Origin: an uncultured Paracoccus sp.
GTDB taxonomy: Bacteria; Pseudomonadota; Alphaproteobacteria; Rhodobacterales; Rhodobacteraceae
Assembly (NCBI RefSeq): GCF_946221145.1
Contig: NZ_CAMIOH010000019.1
Location: 1-26,301 of the forward strand
Length of the DNA stretch: 26,301 nt
Direction: 5' to 3'
Shown here: piece by piece, positions 16,385 through 22,596 of the stretch
How positions within the stretch are numbered: the stretch's first letter is position 1
Layout: each line of letters starts with the position of its first letter
Notes under the pieces: model-generated
What the model was told of the DNA's origin: nothing
Database searches by the model: none
What the model saw: only the letters and a program-made list of their open reading frames with translations
Position numbers and translations under genes: made by a program

Positions 16385-18061
16385 TCAATGGGCGTGGCTG
16401 TGATCCCAGTCCTTGCGCTTGGGCAGTTGCTCGAACGTGTGTTCGGGCGGGGGCGAGGTCAGGGTCCATTCCAGCGTGTCGGCATATTCGTTCCAGTAGT
16501 TGTTCTGGGTCACGCGTTCACCGGCGCGCAGGGTATAGAACACGATGCCGATGAAGAACAGGAACGAGGCAAAGGACAGATAGGCGCCCAGCGAGCTGAT
16601 ATAGTTCCAGTACGCAAACTCGACCGGATAGTCGATATAGCGGCGCGGCATCCCCTGGCGGCCCAGGAAGTGCTGCGGGAAGAAGGTCAGGTTGGCGCCG
16701 ATGAACATCATCCAGAAATGCACCTTGCCGGCCCATTCGGGATACTGGCGGCCCGACATCTTGCCGATCCAGTAATAGATGCCCGCGAACAGTGCGAAGA
16801 CCGCGCCCAGCGACATCACATAGTGGAAATGCGCCACCACGTAATAGGTGTCGTGATACACGCGGTCCAGCGGCGCCTGGGACAGCACGACGCCGGTGAC
16901 GCCGCCCACGGTGAACAGGAACAGGAAGCCGAAGGCCCAGAGCATCGGCGTCTTGAACTCGATGCTGCCGCCCCACATCGTCGCGATCCACGAGAACACC
17001 TTGATGCCCGTGGGCACCGCGATGGTCATCGTGGCCAGCATGAAATAGCTTTGCTGGGTCAGCGACATGCCGACGGTATACATGTGGTGCGCCCAGACGA
17101 CAAAGCCCAGCACCCCGATCGCGGCCATCGCCAGGACCATCGGAAGATAGCCGAAGACCGGCTTTTTCGAGAAGGTGGCGATGACGTGGCTGATGATGCC
17201 GAAGCCCGGCAGGATGATGATATAGACTTCCGGGTGGCCGAAGAACCACAGGATGTGCTGATACAGGATCGGGTCGCCGCCACCGGCCGGGTTGAAAAAA
17301 TTGGTGCCGAAGTTGCGGTCCATCAGCAGCATGGTGATCGCGCCCGCCAGCACCGGCAGGGCCAGCAGGATCAGCCAGGCGGTGATGAAGACCGACCAGG
17401 CGAACAGCGGCACCTTGAACAGCGTCATGCCGGGGGCGCGCATGTTCAGGAAAGTGGTGATGATGTTGATCGCGCCCAGAATCGACGAGGCACCCGAGAC
17501 GTGGACGGCGAAGATCGCCAGGTCCATGGAATACCCGGCCTCGGTCGTGGACAGCGGCGGATACAGCACCCAGCCGACGCCGGACCCCATCTGGTCCGAT
17601 CCGCCCGGCGCCAGCAGCGAGGCGACGCCAAGCGCCACGCCCGCCACATACATCCAGTAGGACAGGTTGTTCAGGCGCGGAAAGCTCATGTCCGGGGCGC
17701 CGATATGCAGCGGCACGAAATAGTTGCCGAAACCGCCGAACAGCGCCGGAATCACCACGAAGAACATCATCAGGACGCCGTGATAGGTGATCATCACGTT
17801 CCACAGATGGCCATTGGGCGTGCATTCCGCCGTCGCGTCGGCGATGAAGCGCGCGCCCTCCAGGCACATATACTGGACGCCCGGATGTTGCAGTTCCATC
17901 CGCATATAGACCGTGAACGAGACTGCGATCAGCCCGACGATCCCTGCGGTGAACAGGTACAGGATACCGATGTCCTTGTGATTGGTGGACATGAACCAGC
18001 GGGTGAAGAACCCGCGTTGGTCGTGATGGTCGTCGTGGCCATGAACGGCTGCGTCTGCCAT
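16385..18061 (-). CDS. ctaD: Cytochrome c oxidase (aa3-type) subunit I
   Basis: A 558-residue, 12-helix catalytic subunit of the aa3 oxidase, reducing O2 to water with proton pumping. Counted residues coincide with P. denitrificans positions: haem a ligand H94; CuB ligands H276, H325, H326; Y280 cross-linked to H276; haem a3 ligand H411 and haem a ligand H413; D-channel D124, N131 and E278; K-channel K354. No required residue is missing. The N-terminus (MADAAVHGHDDHHDQRGFFTRWFMSTNHKDIG, quoted in part: MADAAVHGHD) and C-terminus DWDHSHAH resemble ctaDII. ATG 18061 follows GAGGGAG. Neighbours on the same strand: USP pseudogene and cycA upstream, DUF2244 9 bp downstream. Subunits II and III are not in the window. 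Confidence 0.97.
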   Translation of the reverse strand: MADAAVHGHDDHHDQRGFFTRWFMSTNHKDIGILYLFTAGIVGLIAVSFTVYMRMELQHPGVQYMCLEGARFIADATAECTPNGHLWNVMITYHGVLMMFFVVIPALFGGFGNYFVPLHIGAPDMSFPRLNNLSYWMYVAGVALGVASLLAPGGSDQMGSGVGWVLYPPLSTTEAGYSMDLAIFAVHVSGASSILGAINIITTFLNMRAPGMTLFKVPLFAWSVFITAWLILLALPVLAGAITMLLMDRNFGTNFFNPAGGGDPILYQHILWFFGHPEVYIIILPGFGIISHVIATFSKKPVFGYLPMVLAMAAIGVLGFVVWAHHMYTVGMSLTQQSYFMLATMTIAVPTGIKVFSWIATMWGGSIEFKTPMLWAFGFLFLFTVGGVTGVVLSQAPLDRVYHDTYYVVAHFHYVMSLGAVFALFAGIYYWIGKMSGRQYPEWAGKVHFWMMFIGANLTFFPQHFLGRQGMPRRYIDYPVEFAYWNYISSLGAYLSFASFLFFIGIVFYTLRAGERVTQNNYWNEYADTLEWTLTSPPPEHTFEQLPKRKDWDHSHAH

Positions 18062-18203
18062 ACCCGAACTCCCTCAGATATAGTGATCCGGTCCGGCAGA
18101 CCGGCAATTCCCTGGGGGTCGTTCTAGACCAGCCTTGCCGACCCGGCAATGCCCTAAGGCTGCCGGGACAACAGCTTTTGGTCGCATGGTCCCGCTGTGG
18201 CGA

Positions 18204-18645
18204 TCAGCGATAGGCCAGCACGGGGATCCCGGCACGGGGATCTTGGAATATGTCAGGATCCTGGTGGCTTGGCTGCCCATCACCGCCGCCGCCACGCCCC
18301 GCCGCCCGTGCGAGGCCATGGCGATCAGGTCAGCCTTCCTCATGGGCGGTGTCGATGATCGCCTGCCAGGGATCGTCGTGCCGCTTGTGATGCGTCTCGG
18401 CCCGGACGCCCGCCGCATCGGCCCTGGCGGTCTTCAGCACCCTGTCGGCATGGGCCGCTCATCCGCGTCCTTGCTGGCCCGGCTGCCTTCCACCCGCAGC
18501 GCATCGGCGCTGAGATATGGGACGGTTCCGTCACGATGACGACGGTCACCGCCGCGCCCAGACTGGCGGCCAGGGCCGTGCCCTTGTCGACGGCTTGCCA
18601 GGCAAGGTCGGATCCGTCGGTCGGGATCAGGATATGCTTGGACAT
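18204..18645 (-). pseudogene. Universal stress protein (UspA family), frameshifted
   Basis: The gene starts normally: GAGGAGG ribosome-binding site, then MSKHILIPTDGSDLAWQAVD with the ATP-site Asp. The reading frame must then be changed at least four times to follow the family: about 18506-18513 (net -1/+2), about 18452-18457 (one G missing from a GGGCCC-like run), about 18327-18334 (two bases lost, creating TGA), and at a 14-bp tandem duplication (18215-18242). The stitched product continues DPWQAIIDTAHEEG, then LIAMASHGRRGVAAAVMGSQ (the SHGRxG...GS nucleotide motif) and TYSKIPV, ending at 18204. The first frame alone stops at 18340, lacking the C-terminal half. It lies between cycA and ctaD on the same strand. 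Confidence 0.85.
18215..18242. repeat. 14-bp tandem duplication inside the USP pseudogene
   Basis: CCAGCACGGGGATC (18215-18228) is followed directly by CCGGCACGGGGATC (18229-18242), 13 of 14 identical. It shifts the frame just before the ancestral stop codon. Confidence 0.85.
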
Positions 18646-18790
18646 GATGTCCTCCTCGGGCAACGGGGCGCGCCGGTGCGGCGGGGCTCCCGGTTGCTGC
18701 GCAAAGGCTGCCACGGCACCGGCAGGCAGGACATGACGTGGATCGAACGGGCCAGCCCTGGCGGACCGGCCCTTGGCGGGTCTGCCGGTG

Positions 18791-19207
18791 TTACTGTCCG
18801 GCGCTTGCCAGGAAGGCCGCGATGTCGGCCTGGTTCTTGTTCAGCTTGAAGGTCATCTTGGTGCGGGCCGACGAATCGCCGGTCTTTTCCTGCACGAACT
18901 TGTTGGGATCGGTCATGTAGGCGGCCAGATCCTCGGGCGTCCAGACCTCGCCCGCGTCCTTCAGGGCGATCAGCGCTTCGGAATAGTTGAAGCCCTCTTG
19001 GGATGCTGCGGGCCGTCCGACCACGCCGAACAGGTTCGGCCCTGTCTTGCCGCCCTTCACGATGTCCTCGCCCGAGGGCGACTGGATCATGTGGCAGGCC
19101 TTGCACTTGCGGAATTCCTTTTCCCCGGCGGCGGCATCGCCGTCCTGTGCAAGTGCGGGTGTCGCTAGGGCAGCGCCCAGCAGGGCGCCGATGATCGCAG
19201 ATCTCAT
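18791..19207 (-). CDS. cycA: Periplasmic cytochrome c550-type electron carrier
   Basis: A 138-residue precursor. A Sec signal peptide of 20 residues ends ...ATPALA before QDGDAAAGEKEF, the same mature start as Paracoccus c550. The haem motif is C35-K-A-C38-H39 and the axial methionine is M118 (TKMTF). The mature protein (118 aa) is shorter than P. denitrificans c550 because it stops at FLASAGQ and lacks the acidic Gly/Glu-rich C-terminal tail. It carries electrons from bc1 complex to aa3 oxidase and periplasmic reductases, fitting the nearby ctaD. ATG 19207 follows AGGA with 8 nt spacing and begins the signal peptide; open frame further upstream lacks both. A 16-bp palindrome lies 15 nt upstream. 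Confidence 0.93.
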   Translation of the reverse strand: MRSAIIGALLGAALATPALAQDGDAAAGEKEFRKCKACHMIQSPSGEDIVKGGKTGPNLFGVVGRPAASQEGFNYSEALIALKDAGEVWTPEDLAAYMTDPNKFVQEKTGDSSARTKMTFKLNKNQADIAAFLASAGQ

Positions 19208-19221
19208 TCTTTTCCTCGCTG

Positions 19222-19237
19222 TTCCAAAAATTTGGAA
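19222..19237. promoter_or_regulatory. Palindrome in the cycA 5' region
   Basis: TTCCAAA-AA-TTTGGAA, a perfect 7-bp inverted repeat with a 2-bp centre, 14 nt upstream of the cycA start. It is not an FNR box (TTGAT-N4-ATCAA). It could be an operator or an mRNA 5' hairpin near the ribosome-binding site. Confidence 0.5.
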
Positions 19238-19295
19238 GTCCCGACAGAACACCTTAAGGCCCGCAGGGCGGATTGCCACCCGTCAGAAGGTCGCA

Positions 19296-19955
19296 TCAGG
19301 CCGTGTCGTCCTGGCCAAAGATCGCAGGAAACGTCCGGCCCAAAGCCAGGTCCAGATCCTCCATGCCCACCGGCAGGCCCAGATCGACCAGGCTGGTGAC
19401 GCCATGCCCGCTGATCCCGCAGGGCACGATGCCGCCGTAATGGGACAGGTCGGGTTCGACATTGATGGCGATGCCGTGAAAGCTGACCCAGCGGCGCAGC
19501 TTGACGCCGATCGCCGCGATCTTGTCGTCGCGCATCGTGCCGTCGGGCAGGGGGGCCTTGTCGGGGCGCGGCACCCAGACGCCGACGCGGCCGTCGCGGA
19601 TCACCCCGGTCACGCCGAATTCCGCCAGGGCGGCGATCACCCAGGCCTCCAGCCGGGCCACGAACACGCGCACGTCGCGGCCGCGCCGATTCAGATCCAG
19701 CATCACATAGACGATCCGCTGCCCCGGACCATGATAGGTGTATTGCCCGCCCCGCCCGGCAGCATGGACGGGAAAGCGCGCATCCAGCAGATCGCCGTCC
19801 CGCGCACTGGTCCCCGCAGTGTACAGCGGCGGGTGTTCGACCAGCCAGACCAACTCATCCGCCTGTCCGGCCTGAATCGCCGCGACCCGTGCCTCCATGA
19901 AGGACACGGCATCGTCGTAACCTGTCAGCCCCTGTGCCGTGATCCATTCCACCAT
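19296..19955 (-). CDS. lipB: Lipoyl(octanoyl) transferase
   Basis: A 219-residue enzyme that transfers octanoate from acyl carrier protein to lipoyl domains of 2-oxoacid dehydrogenases and GcvH; LipA then inserts sulfur. Signatures: substrate loop GRGGQYTYHGPGQRIVY (68-83), catalytic lysine K145 in DDKIAAIGVKL and catalytic cysteine C179 in IVPCGISGHGVTSL. Length is normal. ATG 19955 was chosen as the usual family start; a TTG at 19991 would add 12 Arg-rich residues and neither has a strong ribosome-binding site. It lies 88 bp upstream of cycA on the same strand and divergent from the tRNA gene. Confidence 0.95.
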   Translation of the reverse strand: MVEWITAQGLTGYDDAVSFMEARVAAIQAGQADELVWLVEHPPLYTAGTSARDGDLLDARFPVHAAGRGGQYTYHGPGQRIVYVMLDLNRRGRDVRVFVARLEAWVIAALAEFGVTGVIRDGRVGVWVPRPDKAPLPDGTMRDDKIAAIGVKLRRWVSFHGIAINVEPDLSHYGGIVPCGISGHGVTSLVDLGLPVGMEDLDLALGRTFPAIFGQDDTA

Positions 19956-20059
19956 GCCCCGGGGTCTGGCCCGGCGCGCGCGCGGCGTCAAGCGGCGGCA
20001 TCAGAATCCCCCTTTTCAATTCGCCATGCCTCGGCTATCACCCGGCGCACTGCCCGGAT

Positions 20060-20146
20060 GCGGTCGTGGCGGAATTGGTAGACGCGCAGCGTTGAGGTCG
20101 CTGTTCCTTAACCGGAGTGGAAGTTCGAGTCTTCTCGACCGCACCA
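20060..20146 (+). tRNA. tRNA-Leu(GAG)
   Basis: An 87-nt cloverleaf. Acceptor stem GCGGTCG (20060-20066) pairs with CGACCGC (20136-20142), then discriminator A and encoded CCA (20144-20146). The anticodon stem is CAGCG/CGCTG with loop TTGAGGT, so the anticodon is GAG (20094-20096), reading CUC and CUU. A long variable arm, as in class II tRNAs, and the T arm GGAAG-TTCGAGT-CTTCT are present. No integrase or attachment-site duplication was seen beside it. Confidence 0.95.
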
Positions 20147-20207
20147 TCCTTCCCCGACCAGTCCTTGAGGATAACCGGGCGTGGCCCCGTTGCGGATGAG
20201 GGATGTG

Positions 20208-21377
20208 ATGAAGATAGCGGTTGCAGGTCTTGGCTATGTCGGCTTGTCGAACGCGGTGCTGCTGGCACAGCATTCGACCGTGGTGGCCCTGGACATCGAC
20301 AAGGGCCGCGTCGATGCCGTCAATGTCCGCAAGGCACCCATCGAAGATACCGAGATCAGCCGATTCTTTGCCGAACGCGATCTGGATCTGATGGCTACGA
20401 CGGATGCGCGGCAGGCCCTGTCGGGCGCTGATTTCGTAATCGTGGCGACGCCGACCAATTACGATCCGCGGACGAACAGCTTTGACACCAGTTCGGTCGA
20501 GGCGGTGATCGCGCTGGCTCGCCAGCATGCCCCCACCACGCCGATCATCGTCAAGTCCACGGTGCCGGTGGGCTTTACCAACCGGATGCGGACCGAGACC
20601 GGGTTCCAGGGCATCATCTTCTCGCCCGAGTTCCTGCGCGAGGGGCTGGCCTTGCACGACAACCTCCATCCCAGCCGGATCGTTGTGGGCGACATGGGCG
20701 ATGCCGGGCGGCGCTTCGCGACGTTGCTGGCGGAAGGTGCGCTTGACCAGGACGTGCCGATGCTGTTCACCAATTCCACCGAGGCCGAAGCGATCAAGCT
20801 GTTCGCCAACACCTTCCTGGCGATGCGGGTAGCCTATTTCAACGAATTGGACAGCTATGCCCTGACCAACGGGCTGGATCCGCGCGCCATCATCCAGGGC
20901 GTCGGCCTGGATCCGCGGGTGGGCGATTACTACAACAACCCGTCCTTCGGTTATGGCGGCTATTGCCTGCCCAAGGATACCAAGCAGTTGCTGGCGAATT
21001 ATTCGTCCGTGCCGCAGAACCTGATCGCGGCCATCGTCGAATCGAACCGCACCCGCAAGGATTTCATTGCCGACCAGATCATCGCCCGCAATCCGCAGAC
21101 CGTCGGCATCTATCGCCTGGTGATGAAGGAAGGCTCTGACAATTTCCGTGACAGCGCGGTGCAGGGAATCATGAAGCGGATCAAGGCCAAGGGCATTGCC
21201 TGCATCGTCTATGAACCTGCCTTGCAGGCCGACCATTTCTTCCACTCGCCGGTGGAACGGGATCTGGCGGCCTTCAAGGAACGCTCGGATCTGATCGTCG
21301 CCAACCGTCGCCATGACGACCTGGCCGACGTGGCCGACAAGCTGTTCACCCGCGACCTTCTGCAACGCGACATATGA
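20208..21377 (+). CDS. ugd: UDP-glucose 6-dehydrogenase
   Basis: A 389-residue enzyme oxidising UDP-glucose to UDP-glucuronate with two NAD+, a precursor for capsule, exopolysaccharide and lipopolysaccharide sugars. The Rossmann motif GLGYVG (7-12) starts the protein; STVPVGFT (117-124) and SPEFLREG (139-146) are NAD/substrate segments; catalytic lysine K197 lies in TEAEAIKLFANT and nucleophile C253 in GYGGYCLPKDTKQL. The sequence is strikingly close to the short E. coli Ugd type (388 aa), including DNLHPSRIV and GIMKRIKAKG; that closeness suggests an enterobacterial-like subfamily and perhaps ancient transfer. ATG 20208 follows GAGGG. Its stop overlaps the next start (ATGA). Confidence 0.95.
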   Translation: MKIAVAGLGYVGLSNAVLLAQHSTVVALDIDKGRVDAVNVRKAPIEDTEISRFFAERDLDLMATTDARQALSGADFVIVATPTNYDPRTNSFDTSSVEAVIALARQHAPTTPIIVKSTVPVGFTNRMRTETGFQGIIFSPEFLREGLALHDNLHPSRIVVGDMGDAGRRFATLLAEGALDQDVPMLFTNSTEAEAIKLFANTFLAMRVAYFNELDSYALTNGLDPRAIIQGVGLDPRVGDYYNNPSFGYGGYCLPKDTKQLLANYSSVPQNLIAAIVESNRTRKDFIADQIIARNPQTVGIYRLVMKEGSDNFRDSAVQGIMKRIKAKGIACIVYEPALQADHFFHSPVERDLAAFKERSDLIVANRRHDDLADVADKLFTRDLLQRDI

Positions 21378-22516
21378 CGCCAGCCGCCCGCATCTCGGCC
21401 GCGATCCAGGTGCTGGACCAAATCCTTGCGGGCCAGCCTGCCGAACAGGCGCTGCTGCGGTGGGCGCGGTCCAGCCGGTTTGCGGGATCCGGGGACCGGG
21501 CGGCGGTGCGCGATCTGGTCTTTGACGCCTTGCGCCGCCGCGACAGCCAGGCGGCGCTTGGCGGGTCGCTGACGGGCAGGGGGCTGATGATCGGCGGGCT
21601 GCGCGCGGCAGGGCAGGATCCGGCCGAGTATTTCAACGGCCAGGGCCACGCACCCGCCCCCCTTGGGACGGATGACCAGCCTGGTCCGGTGCAGGACTTC
21701 ACCGACCTTCCCGCCTGGGTTCGCCCCTTGTGGGATGCGTCCCTGGGCGACCGGGCACAGGCGGTAGCAGAGCGGATGCGGCAGCGTGCGCCCGTCTGGC
21801 TGCGGGTCAACCCGGCCAAGGCCGACGCCGCCCAGGCGATCCGGGCGCTTGCGCAGGACGGCATCACGGCGGAACCAGACGCGCGCCTTCCGACCGCTCT
21901 GCGGGTGACGGCGAATGAGCGGCGGCTGTCGCAGGGCGCTGCCTATCGCGACGGCCTGGTCGAGCTTCAGGATCTGTCGCCGCAGCTGGCCTGCGCCGCC
22001 CTGCCGGTGGTCGCAGGGATGCGGGTGCTGGATTATTGCGCGGGCGGCGGCGGCAAGGTGCTGGCGATCGCGGGCCGGGCTGCGGGGCTGACGCTGGTGG
22101 CCCATGACGCCGATCCCGCCCGGATGCGGGATCTGCCGCAACGGGCCGAACGGGCCGGAGCCAGGGTCCAGGTCGCCGTGACACCGAAGGGCGCCTTCGA
22201 TCTGGTCATTGCCGACGTGCCCTGTTCGGGGTCGGGAACCTGGCGGCGAACCCCTGATTCGAAATGGCGCCTGACCCCGCAGAATCTGCGTGACCTGGTG
22301 GCCTTGCAGGCCCGGATCTTGCAGCAGGCGGCGTCGTTTGTCAGGCCGGGCGGGCATCTGGCCTATATGACCTGTTCGGTCCTGGACGATGAAAACGGCG
22401 CGCAGGTGGACCGATTTCTGGTTCAGAACCAGGACTTTGGACAGGTGGCGCGACGGTCGTGGACGCCGCTGGACGCCAGTGACGGCTTTTTCCTGTCCCT
22501 GATGGCGCGTGGCTGA
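21374..22516 (+). CDS. RsmB/NOP-family rRNA (cytosine-C5) methyltransferase
   Basis: A 380-residue SAM-dependent RNA m5C methyltransferase. The SAM site is VLDYCAGGGGK (218-228); the two catalytic cysteines are C284 in DVPCSGSGTWRRTP and C334 in YMTCSV, the PC/TC pair of the Sun/RsmB/NOL1 family. The N-terminal ~110 residues are helical and only loosely resemble the NusB-like domain of RsmB, so I name the family and not RsmB itself. The target is probably 16S rRNA C967. The start overlaps the ugd stop (ATGA). The end is a 14-bp duplication that also encodes its last residues, MARG. Confidence 0.92.
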   Translation: MTPAARISAAIQVLDQILAGQPAEQALLRWARSSRFAGSGDRAAVRDLVFDALRRRDSQAALGGSLTGRGLMIGGLRAAGQDPAEYFNGQGHAPAPLGTDDQPGPVQDFTDLPAWVRPLWDASLGDRAQAVAERMRQRAPVWLRVNPAKADAAQAIRALAQDGITAEPDARLPTALRVTANERRLSQGAAYRDGLVELQDLSPQLACAALPVVAGMRVLDYCAGGGGKVLAIAGRAAGLTLVAHDADPARMRDLPQRAERAGARVQVAVTPKGAFDLVIADVPCSGSGTWRRTPDSKWRLTPQNLRDLVALQARILQQAASFVRPGGHLAYMTCSVLDDENGAQVDRFLVQNQDFGQVARRSWTPLDASDGFFLSLMARG

Positions 22517-22526
22517 TGGCGCGTGG
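22499..22526. repeat. 14-bp perfect tandem duplication at the RsmB-type/cckA junction
   Basis: CTGATGGCGCGTGG occurs at 22499-22512 and again at 22513-22526. The first copy encodes the C-terminal MARG of the methyltransferase; the second supplies its stop codon and, in another frame, an ATG-GCG-CGT that looks like a start (also MARG) for the cckA frame. Confidence 0.9.
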
Positions 22527-22531
22527 TGTCA

Positions 22532-22546
22532 TTAACGCCTTGTTAA
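22532..22546 (+). promoter_or_regulatory. Exact CtrA box upstream of cckA
   Basis: TTAACGCCTTGTTAA, an exact TTAA-N7-TTAA, 50 nt before the preferred cckA start (22597). The spacer CGCCTTG differs from the box before the MshEN/GT2 gene by only one base. It lies inside the open frame if the longer cckA start at 22516 is used, which argues for the shorter start. Confidence 0.75.
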
Positions 22547-22596
22547 GCGGTTTGGCGGTATCGAATGTCCTGAAGGCTTGGAAAAGGGCGGTACGG

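Noticed and set aside
16340..18127. 595-codon open frame antisense to ctaD
   Set aside because: His/Asp/Arg-rich, low-complexity product produced by the strong codon bias of ctaD on the other strand.
20060..20146. tRNA-Leu as an integration site for a genomic island
   Set aside because: No integrase and no partial tRNA copy elsewhere in the window; downstream genes are core functions.
22516..22596. 27-residue N-terminal extension of CckA
   Set aside because: The start arises from a 14-bp duplication, has no ribosome-binding site of its own, and would make the CtrA box part of coding sequence. ATG 22597 has AAAGGG. Not fully excluded.
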